Below, piece after piece: positions 54,585 through 64,000 of a stretch of DNA of 64,000 nt (its first letter is position 1; each line of letters starts with the position of its first letter). The notes beneath the pieces were generated by a model, which was not told the DNA's origin, made no database searches, and saw nothing but the letters and a program-made list of their open reading frames with translations. This stretch comes from Rhizobium sp. RU20A (GTDB lineage: Bacteria > Pseudomonadota > Alphaproteobacteria > Rhizobiales > Rhizobiaceae): contig NZ_FTMB01000001.1 of the NCBI RefSeq assembly GCF_900155885.1, positions 62,001 to 126,000 on the forward strand, in the 5' to 3' direction. Made by a program: the position numbers and the translations under genes.

Positions 54585-55715
54585 ATGACAACGCAGATCA
54601 CCGTTGCCGGTCTGAAGCGCCAGGCCCTCTTCTGGCTTATCGCGCTCGTCCTTTTCGTCGTGTTCCTGATGATCTTCAGCACGGTTCTCCTGCCGTTCAT
54701 CGCCGGCATGGCGCTTGCCTATTTCCTCGATCCCGTCGCCGACCGGCTGGAGCGCCTTGGCCTCAGCCGCACCGTGGCGACGACCGTCATCCTCATTTCC
54801 TTCGTCGTCGTCTTCGCCCTGTCGCTGATGATCGTCATCCCGCTTCTGGCAGGGCAGGCCGCGGATTTCTTCGACAAGCTGCCGGGCTACATCACCCAGC
54901 TGCAGCAAATGGTCACCAATTTCAATCCCGATCTGCTTCCCTCCTGGATCCGCGGTCAGCTCGACACGGTGAAGGAGAATTTCTCCGCCGTGCTGAGCGA
55001 AGGCGCGGGCTTCATCGGCACGGTGTTCAAGCAGCTCTGGAGCTCGGGCATGGCGCTGGTCAACATCGTGTCGCTGCTCGTCGTCACGCCCGTCGTCGCC
55101 TTCTACATGCTGCTCGACTGGGACCGCATGATCAAGAAGGTGGACAGCTGGATCCCCCGCGACCACGTCAACGATGTCCGCCAGATCGCCCGCGACATCG
55201 ATCAGGCCGTGGCCGGCTTCGTGCGCGGCCAGGGCTCCATCTGCATCATCCTCGGCCTCTTCTATGGCATCAGCCTGTCGGTCGTCGGTCTCAACTTCGG
55301 CCTGCTGATCGGCCTTTTTGCCGGCCTCATCAGCTTCATCCCTTATGTCGGTTCGCTTGTCGGCCTTGTCCTGTCGGTCGGTCTTGCGATCGTGCAGTTC
55401 TGGCCGGACTATCTCTGGGTCGTGCTGGTCGCCGTTATCTTCTTCTTCGGTCAGTTCATCGAGGGCAACGTTCTCCAGCCGAAGCTGGTCGGCTCCAAGG
55501 TTGGCCTGCACCCGGTCTGGCTGATGTTCGCTCTGGTCGCCTTCGGGTCCCTCTTCGGCTTCGTCGGGCTGCTCGTCGCCGTCCCCGCGGCCGCGGCCGT
55601 CGGCGTGCTCGTGCGCTATGCGCTCGGCCGCTATCTCGATAGCGATGTCTATCACGGCCACAGCAAGCCGATGGTGATTGCCGACATCACCAACGATACG
55701 CAGCGGATCGAGTAG
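54585..55715 (+). CDS. AI-2E/PerM family transporter
   Basis: The 376-residue polytopic membrane protein has about eight helices, including LFWLIALVLFVVFLMIFSTV, VATTVILISFVVVFALSLMI and ILGLFYGISLSVVGLNFGLL. The family motif GLISFIPYVGSLVGLVLSVG and EGNVLQPKLVGSKVGLHPVW is clear. Members are proposed as exporters or ion antiporters; no substrate can be assigned. ATG 54585 follows GGGAAGG; an in-frame ATG at 54534 has no site. hdaA follows by 3 bp, so the two are co-transcribed. Confidence 0.9.
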   Translation: MTTQITVAGLKRQALFWLIALVLFVVFLMIFSTVLLPFIAGMALAYFLDPVADRLERLGLSRTVATTVILISFVVVFALSLMIVIPLLAGQAADFFDKLPGYITQLQQMVTNFNPDLLPSWIRGQLDTVKENFSAVLSEGAGFIGTVFKQLWSSGMALVNIVSLLVVTPVVAFYMLLDWDRMIKKVDSWIPRDHVNDVRQIARDIDQAVAGFVRGQGSICIILGLFYGISLSVVGLNFGLLIGLFAGLISFIPYVGSLVGLVLSVGLAIVQFWPDYLWVVLVAVIFFFGQFIEGNVLQPKLVGSKVGLHPVWLMFALVAFGSLFGFVGLLVAVPAAAAVGVLVRYALGRYLDSDVYHGHSKPMVIADITNDTQRIE

Positions 55716-55718
55716 AGC

Positions 55719-56441
55719 ATGGCGAGCCGCAAGATCTCCGAACAGCTGCCGCTTGCCTTCACGCATGCCGCGTCCACGGGGCGGGATGACCTGCTTGTGT
55801 CCGGCGCCCTGGAAGCGGCGGCCACGATCGTCGACCGCTGGCCGGACTGGCCCTCGCCGGTCGTCGTGCTGATCGGCCCGCCGGGCTCGGGCAAGTCGCA
55901 TCTCGCCGCCATCTGGCAGGAGACCAGCGGCGCCGTGACCATCGAAGCGCGGGAAGGGGATGGGGCATCGCTGACGGCGGCCTCCGTGCCGGTGCTGCTG
56001 GAGGATGCCGACACTGCCGGCTTCGACGAGCGCGAACTCTTCCACGTCATCAACAGCGTGCGCCAGCATGGCACGGCGCTGCTCGTCACCGCCCGCACCC
56101 CGCCTTCGGCCTGGGGCGTCGCGCTTGCGGACCTCGCCTCGCGCTTCAAGGCCGCGACCCTCGTCGAAATCGGTGCACCGGACGAGGCCCTGCTCTCGCA
56201 GGTCATCGTCAAGCTCTTCGCCGATCGCCAGCTGGCCGTCGATGATCGCCTTGTGGCCTATCTCGTGGCGCGCATGGAGCGCTCGCTGGATACCGCCCGC
56301 CGCGTCGTCGAGGCCATGGACCGTCTGGCCCTGTCCCGGGGCGTGAAGCTCTCTCGCGCTCTCGCCAGGGAGGTCCTCGACGCCGTCGATGGCCGCCGGA
56401 GCGACGACGAGGATGACGATGACACGGCCGAGCGCGCGTGA
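55719..56441 (+). CDS. hdaA: DnaA-related regulator HdaA
   Basis: The 240-residue DnaA-like AAA+ protein has an N-terminal clamp-binding-type motif EQLPLAF and Walker A GPPGSGKSHL at about 53-62. It also has a DnaA-like lid region (LFADRQLAVDDRLVAYLVAR, RSLDTARRVVEAMDRLALSR). HdaA with the DNA clamp stimulates ATP hydrolysis by DnaA, preventing re-initiation (known in Caulobacter). It ends in an acidic tail. It lies between the permease gene and ppk, as in other rhizobia. Confidence 0.92.
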   Translation: MASRKISEQLPLAFTHAASTGRDDLLVSGALEAAATIVDRWPDWPSPVVVLIGPPGSGKSHLAAIWQETSGAVTIEAREGDGASLTAASVPVLLEDADTAGFDERELFHVINSVRQHGTALLVTARTPPSAWGVALADLASRFKAATLVEIGAPDEALLSQVIVKLFADRQLAVDDRLVAYLVARMERSLDTARRVVEAMDRLALSRGVKLSRALAREVLDAVDGRRSDDEDDDDTAERA

Positions 56442-56587
56442 ACGTCACCGCTCCGTCACGCGCATGACCTGGATCAGCGCCGGCAAACCTGCAAAATCTG
56501 TTGAGCGCATGCGAAGTTGCATCCAACGCTGATATTTGTTTGATAAGACACCGTTTGCGGTGAACGACGATCACGGGAGACCAGACG

Positions 56588-58777
56588 ATGGATACGGCAA
56601 TCGCGGCGGACAGCGAACCGGCGGGGCCGGCGGCGGCAAATCTCGAACTGTTGCAGAGCCCGGACCGCTTCATCAACCGCGAGTTTTCCTGGCTGCAGTT
56701 CAATCGCCGCGTTCTTGAGGAAACCCTCAACACGGCCCATCCGCTTCTGGAGCGCATCCGTTTCCTGTCGATCTCGGCCGCCAATCTCGACGAGTTTTTC
56801 ATGGTCCGCGTCGCCGGCCTCGAAGGTCAGGTTCGCCAGGGCGTCGCGATCCGCAGCCCCGACGGCAAGAGCCCGGTGGAGCAGCTCGAGAGCATCCTGC
56901 GCGAGATCGACAATCTCCAGATGGAGCAGCAGGCCTCGCTCGCCGTGCTGCAGCAGTATCTCGCCAAGGAAGACATCCTGATCGTGCGCCCCGTGTCGCT
57001 CTCCGATCAGGACAAGGCATGGCTCGCCGCCGAGTTCAACGAATCGATCTTCCCGGTCCTGACACCGCTTTCCATCGATCCGGCCCACCCATTTCCCTTC
57101 ATTCCCAATCTCGGCTTCTCGATAGGTCTGCAACTGGTGTCGAGGACCGGCCGCGAGCCGATGACAGCGCTGCTGCGCCTTCCCGTCGCGCTCGACCGCT
57201 TCATCCGCCTGCCGGATGTGAAGCAGACGATCCGCTACATCACGCTCGAAGATGTCGTGAGCATGTTCATCGGCCGGCTCTTCCCGGGCTACGAGGTGCA
57301 GGGCTACGGCACCTTCCGCCTCATCCGCGACAGCGATATCGAGCTGGAGGAAGAAGCCGAAGACCTGGTGCGCTTCTTCGAGTCGGCCCTCAAGCGCCGG
57401 CGCCGCGGCTCGGTCATCCGCATCGAGACGGATTCGGAAATGCCGGCCTCGCTGCGCCAGTTCGTGGTGCAGGAACTCGGCGTGCCCAATGATCGCGTCG
57501 CCGTCTTGCCCGGCCTGCTCGCGCTCAACACGCTCTCGGAAATCGCCAAGGCGCCGCGCGACGACCTGCGCTTCGAGCCTTACAATGCCCGCTTCCCCGA
57601 GCGCGTGCGCGATCATGCCGGCGACTGTTTCGCGGCCATCCGCGAAAAGGACATGGTGGTCCACCACCCCTACGAATCCTTCGACGTCGTCGTGCAGTTC
57701 CTCTTCCAGGCGGCCCGCGACCCGGACGTGCTGGCGATCAAGCAGACGCTCTACCGCACCTCCAACGACAGCCCGATCGTGCGCGCGCTGATCGATGCGG
57801 CCGAAGCCGGCAAGTCGGTGACCGCGCTGGTGGAGCTGAAGGCCCGCTTCGACGAAGAGGCCAACATTCGCTGGGCCCGCGATCTGGAACGCGCCGGCGT
57901 GCAGGTCGTCTTCGGCTTCATCGAGCTGAAGACCCACGCCAAGATGTCCATGGTGGTGCGCCGCGAGGAGAACAAGCTGCGGACCTACTGCCACCTCGGC
58001 ACCGGCAACTACCATCCGGTCACGGCGAAGATCTATACGGATCTGTCCTTCTTCACCTGCAACCCGAAGATCGCCCATGACATGGCGAACATCTTCAACT
58101 TCATCACCGGCTATGGCGAGCCGGAGGAGGGCATGAAGCTGGCGGTTTCGCCGCACACGCTGCGCCCGCGCATCCTCAAGCACATCGAGGAAGAGATCGT
58201 GCATGCGGGCGAGGGGCGTCCTGCCGCGATCTGGATGAAGATGAATTCGCTCGTCGATCCCGAGATCATCGACGCGCTCTACCGCGCCAGCATCGCCGGC
58301 GTGGAGATCGATCTGGTGGTGCGCGGCATCTGCTGCCTGCGTCCGCAGGTGCAGGGCCTTTCGGAAAACATCCGCGTCAAGTCGATCGTCGGTCGTTTCC
58401 TCGAGCACTCCCGCATCTTCTGCTTTGGAAACGGCCACGGGCTTCCCTCGGAGAATGCCCTCGTCTATATCGGGTCTGCGGACATCATGCCGCGTAATCT
58501 GGACCGGCGGGTCGAGGCACTCGTGCCGCTGATCAACCGGACTGTGCACGAACAGGTCCTCTCGCAGATCATGCTGGGCAATCTCATCGACAACCAGCAG
58601 AGCTACGAAATCCTGCCGGACGGCACGTCCCGCCGCATTGCGGTCGCCGATGGCGACGAACCGTTCAATGCACAGCACTACTTCATGACGAATCCCAGCC
58701 TGTCCGGCCGGGGTGAAGCCCTGAGGTCCAGCTCACCCAAGCGCATCGCCGGCTGGAAACGCGGGCATAAACAGTAA
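56588..58777 (+). CDS. ppk: Polyphosphate kinase 1
   Basis: The 729-residue PPK1 has [20 protein letters not shown] at the N-terminus. The phosphorylated histidine is H476 in [20 protein letters not shown], and [20 protein letters not shown] is in the second PLD-like domain. It makes polyphosphate from ATP. GGGAGA stands before the ATG. ppx starts 11 bp downstream, so synthesis and breakdown genes share one message. Confidence 0.97.
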   Translation: MDTAIAADSEPAGPAAANLELLQSPDRFINREFSWLQFNRRVLEETLNTAHPLLERIRFLSISAANLDEFFMVRVAGLEGQVRQGVAIRSPDGKSPVEQLESILREIDNLQMEQQASLAVLQQYLAKEDILIVRPVSLSDQDKAWLAAEFNESIFPVLTPLSIDPAHPFPFIPNLGFSIGLQLVSRTGREPMTALLRLPVALDRFIRLPDVKQTIRYITLEDVVSMFIGRLFPGYEVQGYGTFRLIRDSDIELEEEAEDLVRFFESALKRRRRGSVIRIETDSEMPASLRQFVVQELGVPNDRVAVLPGLLALNTLSEIAKAPRDDLRFEPYNARFPERVRDHAGDCFAAIREKDMVVHHPYESFDVVVQFLFQAARDPDVLAIKQTLYRTSNDSPIVRALIDAAEAGKSVTALVELKARFDEEANIRWARDLERAGVQVVFGFIELKTHAKMSMVVRREENKLRTYCHLGTGNYHPVTAKIYTDLSFFTCNPKIAHDMANIFNFITGYGEPEEGMKLAVSPHTLRPRILKHIEEEIVHAGEGRPAAIWMKMNSLVDPEIIDALYRASIAGVEIDLVVRGICCLRPQVQGLSENIRVKSIVGRFLEHSRIFCFGNGHGLPSENALVYIGSADIMPRNLDRRVEALVPLINRTVHEQVLSQIMLGNLIDNQQSYEILPDGTSRRIAVADGDEPFNAQHYFMTNPSLSGRGEALRSSSPKRIAGWKRGHKQ

Positions 58778-58788
58778 TTTGGTCTGAC

Positions 58789-60309
58789 ATGGTAGAATCT
58801 GAAGCGCAGGGGCGTTTGCCGGGCATCGCCCCGGTCGCCGTCGTCGACATTGGCTCGAACTCGATCCGCCTCGTGGTCTACGAGGGTCTGAGCAGGACGC
58901 CCGCTGTCCTCTTCAACGAGAAGGTCATGTGCGGCCTCGGCAAGGGTATCGATGCGACGGGCCGCATGGATGAGGACAGCGTCGAGCGCGCGATCCGAGC
59001 GCTGCACCGCTTCAAGGCGCTCGCCGTCCAGGCCCGCGCCCGCACCCTCTACGTGCTGGCCACCGCCGCCGCCCGTGACGCCTCCAACGGGCCGGATTTC
59101 ATCCAGCGTGCCGAAGCGATCCTGCAGCAGCAGGTGCGCGTGCTCTCCGGTGAGGAAGAAGCCTATTTCTCGGCCCTCGGCGTCATCAGCGGTCACCATC
59201 ACCCCGATGGCATCGTCGGCGATATGGGTGGTGGATCGCTGGAACTGGCGGATGTGCGCGAACGCGCCATCGGCACCGGCATCACGCTGCCCCTCGGAGG
59301 CATCCGACTGTCGGAACATTGCGGCGGGTCCGTTACCAAGGCGCGCTCTCATGTGCGCTCCTTCACCGCCGGCAACCCCATTCTCGCCAATGCGGAAGGA
59401 CGTACCTTCTACGCGGTCGGCGGTACATGGCGTGCGATTGCCAAGCTGCACATGGATATCACCAGCTATCCGCTGCACATGATGCAGGGTTACGAGGTGG
59501 CCCAGCCGGAAATGATGGCCTTCCTCGAGGACATCATCCTTCAGAAGCACGTGCGCGCGCCCGCCTATGCAGCGATCTCCAAGAGCCGCCGTAGCCTCAT
59601 GCCCTTCGGCGCCGTGGCCCTTCAGGAAGTGCTCGGCGAGATGAAGGCCGGACGCGTGTCCTTCTCTGCGCTCGGCGTGCGCGAAGGCTACCTCTATTCG
59701 CTGCTCGCCGACGATGAGCGTGCGCTCGATCCGCTGCTGACAGCGGCTGGCGAACTTGCCATCCTGCGCGCCCGCTCGCCGGAACATGCCCGCGAACTCG
59801 CCGACTGGTCGGGCCACGCGCTCGGCTTTTTCGATATCGAGGAAAGCGAGGAGGAGGCCCGCTATCGCCAGGCCGCCTGCCTGCTGGCCGACATCAGCTG
59901 GCGCGCCCATCCCGATTATCGTGGCCTGCAGGCTCTGAACCTCATTGCCCACGGCACCTTCTCCGGCATCAGCCATCCCGGCCGCGCCTATATCGCACTT
60001 GCCAATTACTACCGCTTCGAAGGCGTGCGCGACGACGACGCGACGGCCGAGATCGCGACCATCACGACGCCACGTTTCATCGCGCTGGCAAAGCTGCTCG
60101 GCGCACTGCTCCGGGTCGTCTACGTGCTCTCCGCCTCGATGCCCGGTATCGTGCGCAACGTCGTCGTCCGCCCGTCGCGCCAGCCGGATTTCGATCTCGA
60201 ATTCGTCATCCCGGCCGATCGTGCGGCCCTTGCCGGCGAACGCCTCGATGGTCGCCTGCAACAGCTCTCCAAGCTCACGGGCAAGCGCCTCACCTTTGTC
60301 TTCGAATAG
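58789..60309 (+). CDS. ppx: Exopolyphosphatase / GppA family phosphatase
   Basis: The 506-residue protein of the Ppx/GppA actin-like ATPase superfamily has VAVVDIGSNSIRLVVYEG (phosphate loop 1), GIVGDMGGGSLELADV (loop 2) and a C-terminal HD-like helical part (GISHPGRAYIALANYYRFEG). It hydrolyses polyphosphate or pppGpp; sequence alone does not separate the two. It is co-transcribed with ppk. Confidence 0.94.
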   Translation: MVESEAQGRLPGIAPVAVVDIGSNSIRLVVYEGLSRTPAVLFNEKVMCGLGKGIDATGRMDEDSVERAIRALHRFKALAVQARARTLYVLATAAARDASNGPDFIQRAEAILQQQVRVLSGEEEAYFSALGVISGHHHPDGIVGDMGGGSLELADVRERAIGTGITLPLGGIRLSEHCGGSVTKARSHVRSFTAGNPILANAEGRTFYAVGGTWRAIAKLHMDITSYPLHMMQGYEVAQPEMMAFLEDIILQKHVRAPAYAAISKSRRSLMPFGAVALQEVLGEMKAGRVSFSALGVREGYLYSLLADDERALDPLLTAAGELAILRARSPEHARELADWSGHALGFFDIEESEEEARYRQAACLLADISWRAHPDYRGLQALNLIAHGTFSGISHPGRAYIALANYYRFEGVRDDDATAEIATITTPRFIALAKLLGALLRVVYVLSASMPGIVRNVVVRPSRQPDFDLEFVIPADRAALAGERLDGRLQQLSKLTGKRLTFVFE

Positions 60310-60333
60310 GTGGGCCTGAGGCAGAGACGAAAC

Positions 60334-60366
60334 AAACCCGCGCCCGGATGAACCGGACGCGGGTTT
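60334..60366. terminator. Bidirectional terminator between ppx and the phytase-like gene
   Basis: AAACCCGCG-C-CCGG / CCGG-A-CGCGGGTTT forms a 13-pair stem with one internal mismatch and a 5-nt loop, between two convergent stops. Confidence 0.88.
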
Positions 60367-60382
60367 CTTCATGGAGGAGGGC

Positions 60383-61735
60383 TTACCGCGCCTTGAGGAA
60401 GTCGCCGGCTTCGATCAGCACGAACTCGTTGTCATCGGCCTTGTCGAGCGCGCGGCCGGCGGAGAAGGGCAGGTTGTTGTCGTTGCCGACGATGATGTGG
60501 GTGTCATCGACGCGATCGACATTCTCGATGGTGACGAAGGGCATGTCGTAGAAGCCTTCGCCGCCGCCCTGCCGGCGGATGTTCTGGGGATCTGCGATCT
60601 TCATCAGATCGATATAGCCGATCTTGCGGACGGCCTTGCCGACATTGCTGTCGTCGAAAGCGATCTTGTAAAGGCGCTTGACCTTGGCGGGCGTGGCAAA
60701 GCAATCGTGCTTCGGTGCCTTCGGGTCGGCGCAGGCCTTGTCGGCCGTGCCGGCGCCATTGTCACGCTCCAGCACCAGCGCCGTGCCGTCGGCGAGGATG
60801 TTGAAGTCGCCGATCGCTTCGCCGCCGGCGGCCAGCGGATAGAGCCAGCTGCGGCCCGTCCAGGCCTTGGAGGCGGTGTCGAACTCGATGACGCGTAGCG
60901 CCTTGGCGCCGTCGGCCTGTTCCACCGTCGCGGCGTCCGTCCAGATCGGGCCTTCCAGGAGGCCATAGAGCTTGGAGCCGTCCGGCGATGCGGCAAGACC
61001 TTCAAAGCCGCCCGAACGCTTGAGGTTGAAGACCGGCATGGGCTTCGACGGATCGGCCTGCACGCTGATCGTCGGATTGTCCGGCGACGTCACGGCGGTT
61101 TCGCCAACCTTCGTGGCGATCACATCCGTCAGCTTGCCGTCCATGTCGAACTTCAGCAGATAGGGGCCGAACTCCTCGCCCACCCAGAAACCGTCCGCGG
61201 TCGGCTGGATCGATTCCACGTCGAAATCAGCGCCCGTCAGGTAGCGCATCTCGGCGCCTTCCATGACGATCGGGAAGGGCGCCTTGCGGTCGGGGTCGCT
61301 GAGGAAAACGGTCTTGATCGGCTCGACCCTGCCGGCCTGCCAGTCGATCTTGATGTGGTGCAGCATCAGCATGGCGTCGCTGGAGTTCGCCTTGGTGCCG
61401 AAGCCGTTGTCCGACAGCGTCCAGAAGGTTCCGTCCGGCATGGTGCGGATGCCGGAAAAGCCCTGCATCGGCTGGCCGTCGAAGGGCATGGAAACGCCGG
61501 TCGGCCGCACGCCGTCCTTGCCGGGCACGGTGCCGAGGGCATCCGTGCGCTTGCGGTCCGGCGTGGTGAACTTGCCCGAGGTCTTCAGATGCCCGGCCGC
61601 ATCCTCCGGTGCCTTGATGATCGTGTTGGCCGGCAGGATGGCATGGCCGGCAAGCGTGCCGGTGAACACGGTTTCGTCGGCCAGCGCCGAACCGGCCATC
61701 AGCAGCGCGGAAAGAGTGATCGTCACGCATTTCAT
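60383..61735 (-). CDS. Secreted phytase-like esterase family protein
   Basis: The 450-residue protein from ATG 61735 (GGAGGGAT site) has a signal peptide (MKCVTITLSALLMAGSALAD). A beta-propeller-like body follows with FSGIRTMPDGTFWTLSDNGF, VESIQPTADGFWVGEEFGPY, GFEGLAASPDGSKLYGLLEG, GGEAIGDFNILADGTALVLE and GGGEGFYDMPFVTIENVDRV. This is the pattern of the esterase-like activity of phytase family. It is probably periplasmic; the substrate may be a phosphoester (inference). It is convergent with ppx across a shared terminator. Confidence 0.86.
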   Translation of the reverse strand: MKCVTITLSALLMAGSALADETVFTGTLAGHAILPANTIIKAPEDAAGHLKTSGKFTTPDRKRTDALGTVPGKDGVRPTGVSMPFDGQPMQGFSGIRTMPDGTFWTLSDNGFGTKANSSDAMLMLHHIKIDWQAGRVEPIKTVFLSDPDRKAPFPIVMEGAEMRYLTGADFDVESIQPTADGFWVGEEFGPYLLKFDMDGKLTDVIATKVGETAVTSPDNPTISVQADPSKPMPVFNLKRSGGFEGLAASPDGSKLYGLLEGPIWTDAATVEQADGAKALRVIEFDTASKAWTGRSWLYPLAAGGEAIGDFNILADGTALVLERDNGAGTADKACADPKAPKHDCFATPAKVKRLYKIAFDDSNVGKAVRKIGYIDLMKIADPQNIRRQGGGEGFYDMPFVTIENVDRVDDTHIIVGNDNNLPFSAGRALDKADDNEFVLIEAGDFLKAR

Positions 61736-61846
61736 GGGCTTATCCCTCCGTTTGAAACAGACGGGCAAGCCGTATGGGCCGCGGATGACGGGCCGATGAT
61801 CGTTGCGTTACACGACGGTGAAGTCTTCGCCACACCGCAGACAGGA

Positions 61847-62992
61847 TCAGAGTTCGACCGCCTCGATGCGCTTGTCCACGAAGCGCAGCGCCACTTCGCC
61901 GCGGATGAGCTTCAGCGCCTTTTCCCCGAAGAGATCGCGCCGCCAGCCGGAGAGGGCAGACACGCTCGCCTCTTCGCCGTCGACGGCGATCCGTTCCAGA
62001 TCCTCGGAATTGGCGATGATCTTGGCGGCAACGCCCTCCTGCTCGGCGGTAAGCTTCAGCAGCACCTTCAGCATTTCCACGGCAGAGGCGGCGCCATCGG
62101 GCACATGGTTCTGGCGCGGCAACTTCGGAAGATCGGCCTTGGGGATATCGAAGGCGCGATTGACAGCCTCGACCACCTGGCCGCCGGCCGTGGAACGCTC
62201 CCAGCCCTTCGGAATGGTGCGCAGCCGCCCCAGCGCTTCCACGTCGCGCGGCTGCTGCTGGGCGATCTCGTAAATGGCATCGTCTTTCAGGATGCGGCCG
62301 CGCGGCACGTTGCGGCCCCGCGCCTCGCGCTCGCGCCAGGCGGCAACCGTCTGCAGCACGGCCAGCTCGATCGGCTTGCGTACCCGCATCTTCAGCCGCT
62401 GCCAGGCATCGTCGGGATGCATGTCATAGGTCTCGCGCGCTTCGAGGATCGCCATCTCCTCCGTCAGCCACAGCGAGCGCCCCTCGCGCTCCAGCTCGGC
62501 TTTGAGGTGCTGGTAGACGTCGCGCAGATGGGTGACGTCGGCGAGCGCATAGTCGAGCTGCTTTTCCGACAGCGGCCGGTGGCTCCAGTCGGTGAAGCGC
62601 GAGGACTTGTCGATATGGACGTTCTTCACCTTCTGCACGAGCTGGTCGTAGGAGACCGAATCGCCGAAGCCGCAGACCATGGCGGCGACCTGCGTGTCGA
62701 AGATCGGCGAGGGAATGAGCCCGCCGAGATTGTAGATGATTTCGATGTCCTGCCGCGCCGCATGGAACACCTTGACGACCTTGTCATCCGCCATGAGCGC
62801 GAAGAAGGGCGCAAGATCGATGCCCTTGGCCATGGGATCGACGATGACGGCGAGATCGGGGCTCGCCATCTGGATCAGGCAGAGCTGCGGCCAGAAGGTC
62901 GTTTCGCGCAGGAATTCGGTGTCGATGGTGATGTAATCCGACTGCGCCAGCGTCTTGCAGGCTTCGGCGAGATCGGCGGTCGTTTCGATCAT
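61847..62992 (-). CDS. rnd: Ribonuclease D
   Basis: The 381-residue protein has a DEDD exonuclease domain: D24/E26 in YITIDTEFLRETTFW, aspartate in KVFHAARQDIEIIYN and SEKQLDYALADVTHLRDVYQ. An HRDC domain follows (EREARGRNVPRGRILKDDAI). It trims tRNA 3' ends. In rhizobia it is usually followed by aspS; here the nearest upstream gene is a multicopper oxidase on the same strand, 99 bp away. Confidence 0.95.
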   Translation of the reverse strand: MIETTADLAEACKTLAQSDYITIDTEFLRETTFWPQLCLIQMASPDLAVIVDPMAKGIDLAPFFALMADDKVVKVFHAARQDIEIIYNLGGLIPSPIFDTQVAAMVCGFGDSVSYDQLVQKVKNVHIDKSSRFTDWSHRPLSEKQLDYALADVTHLRDVYQHLKAELEREGRSLWLTEEMAILEARETYDMHPDDAWQRLKMRVRKPIELAVLQTVAAWREREARGRNVPRGRILKDDAIYEIAQQQPRDVEALGRLRTIPKGWERSTAGGQVVEAVNRAFDIPKADLPKLPRQNHVPDGAASAVEMLKVLLKLTAEQEGVAAKIIANSEDLERIAVDGEEASVSALSGWRRDLFGEKALKLIRGEVALRFVDKRIEAVEL

Positions 62993-63091
62993 TGCAGGTC
63001 CGTCACTCGGGTCTTTGCGCTCTATGGCGAAAGTGGGGCAGAATATCTCCCCGGTTTAGACCCTTGAAACCGCGGCCACAACGATAAAACG

Positions 63092-64000
63092 TCATGTGAC
63101 CCGGAAATACCCCGTCATTCCGGTCTTCTGGTGCTCGATGATGTGGCAATGGAACACCCAGTCGCCGGGATTGTCGGCCACCAGCGCCAGTTCGGCCTGC
63201 TCGTCGGGCTGAAGCAGGATCGTGTCCGTCGGTGGCGGCAGGCGCTCATGCTTGCTGGCTGACAGCACATGGAAGCTCAAGCCGTGCAGGTGGATGGGGT
63301 GCGCATGCGGCGTGCGGTTGGTGATTTCGAGGATGTAGCTCTTGCCGAGCGTCAGTTCCGCCGTCGGTGCGATCGGGTCCGGCGTGTCGCCGGGCCAGGG
63401 AATGCGGTTGATGGCCCAGAAGGTGTAGCCGAGCGAGCCGCAGATGCTCGGCGTTGCCGCATGTTCGGCGGTGGCCGAGAGCAGCAGCGGAATGCGGGTC
63501 GCGGCGGAAAGGTCCGGCATCGCGATCGGGTTCGGCGCCAGCGCCGGCACGTCGGAGATCGACCGTTTCAGCGAGGCGCCGGTTGCCGTGAAGCTTGCGA
63601 TCGTAAAGGGGCTGGAGCCGCGCAGGTTCTTCAGTGCCACGGTCGTGCCCTCGCTGTCCGGCATGCGCAACACCAGATCCACCCGCTGGCCGGGGCCGAG
63701 GTCCAGCCGGTCAAGCGCCACCGGTAAAGGCAGCGGATTGCTGTCGAGGGCGACGATGACGGCTTCGGCCCCCTCGATGCCGAGCGTATAGAGCCGCGTC
63801 ACGTCCACCGTCGCGATCCTGAGGCGCACCAGCCCGCCCGCAGGAAGGGCGTAGCTTGGCTCGCGCTTCCAGTTGGCGGTGCGCACCGTGCCATAGGTGC
63901 CGCCCTTGGCCGCATCGCGCGGCTTGAAATCCGACAGGAAGGCTCCGTCCTTGCCGAGCCGCCAGTCGCGCAGCAGTAACGGCAGCTCCGCATCGAAGAC
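63092..64000 (-). CDS. Multicopper oxidase (5' end beyond window)
   Basis: 303 codons are open from the right edge, including the stop, so the N-terminal cupredoxin domain is missing. Visible parts are LLLRDWRLGKDGAFLSDF (domain 2), the copper-ligand block HAHPIHLHGLSFHVLSASKH and the C-terminal WVFHCHIIEHQKTGMTGYFR with the T1/T3 ligands HCH-x3-H-x4-M. No Met-rich insert is visible, unlike CueO. Such enzymes oxidise copper(I), phenols or metal ions in the periplasm. Confidence 0.93.
   Translation of the reverse strand, partial: VFDAELPLLLRDWRLGKDGAFLSDFKPRDAAKGGTYGTVRTANWKREPSYALPAGGLVRLRIATVDVTRLYTLGIEGAEAVIVALDSNPLPLPVALDRLDLGPGQRVDLVLRMPDSEGTTVALKNLRGSSPFTIASFTATGASLKRSISDVPALAPNPIAMPDLSAATRIPLLLSATAEHAATPSICGSLGYTFWAINRIPWPGDTPDPIAPTAELTLGKSYILEITNRTPHAHPIHLHGLSFHVLSASKHERLPPPTDTILLQPDEQAELALVADNPGDWVFHCHIIEHQKTGMTGYFRVT

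Noticed and set aside
56474-58678. 734-codon open frame antisense to ppk
   Set aside because: Same GC-bias artefact; ppk has full domain structure and catalytic histidine on the plus strand.

Overview
The window is typical chromosomal backbone of a high-GC alphaproteobacterium of the order Hyphomicrobiales, most likely Rhizobiaceae (Rhizobium/Shinella/Ensifer-like). The clues are the gene order (cvpA-radA...alr-dnaB-rplI-DUF2232-rpsR-rpsF; fabD-fabG-acpP-fabF-mltG-yicC-gmk; rsmA-pdxA-surA-lptD-lptG-lptF/pepA-holC; purN-purM/AI-2E permease-hdaA-ppk-ppx...rnd), extended rhizobial forms of bL9 and bS6, an Omp31/RopB-type outer-membrane protein, and several RIME-like palindromic repeats in intergenic gaps. 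I see no tRNA, rRNA, CRISPR array, prophage or intact transposase gene.

Layout. 1-6000 (minus strand): cvpA (cut by the left edge), radA, a ParE/ParD-type toxin-antitoxin pair whose toxin lacks any usual start codon at the expected place, alr, dnaB. 5900-8700 (minus): ribosomal operon rpsF-rpsR-DUF2232-rplI with a clear terminator. 9100-10150: aldo/keto reductase. 10440-17790 (plus): fatty-acid synthesis cluster fabD-fabG-acpP-fabF, then mltG, yicC and gmk. 17800-19110: DUF2000 gene divergent from an AraC regulator. 19120-26700 (minus): outer-membrane biogenesis block lptF-lptG-lptD-surA-like-pdxA-rsmA, tightly coupled by overlapping stops and starts. 27050-29000 (plus): pepA-holC.

29000-37500 is the most accessory-looking part. 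It holds a two-gene cassette (a short Tat-signal protein followed by a probable beta-helix protein), a sugar 1-dehydrogenase, a double-GNAT protein, an unknown protein with a CxxC motif, an ABC-F ATPase, a Fic-domain protein with a small upstream partner, and a DinB-family protein. 37560-44650: GST, ndk, moaE-moaD-pgsA, a thioesterase and an unknown protein that sit between pgsA and uvrC, uvrC, and an SDR. 45000-52300: outer-membrane protein, GST, a 268-bp inverted-repeat element, RNase T2, another palindromic element, rlmJ, a soluble molybdopterin oxidoreductase coupled to a NudK-like Nudix hydrolase, and an alpha/beta hydrolase. 52500-64000: purM-purN, AI-2E family permease, hdaA, ppk, ppx, a phytase-like secreted protein, rnd, and a multicopper oxidase cut by the right edge.

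How the genes work together. The window combines cell-envelope construction (Fab enzymes and ACP, LptDFG, SurA-like chaperone, MltG, Alr, PgsA), replication and its control (DnaB, HolC, HdaA), DNA repair (RadA, UvrC), translation (S6, S18, L9, RsmA, RlmJ), nucleotide metabolism (PurM, PurN, Gmk, Ndk) and polyphosphate turnover (Ppk, Ppx). The best candidates for undescribed biology are the Tat/beta-helix cassette at 29078-30827, the 268-bp element at 46362-46629 that supplies a stop codon to the RNase T2 gene, the Fic operon, the Mo-oxidoreductase/Nudix pair, and the ATT-start toxin.
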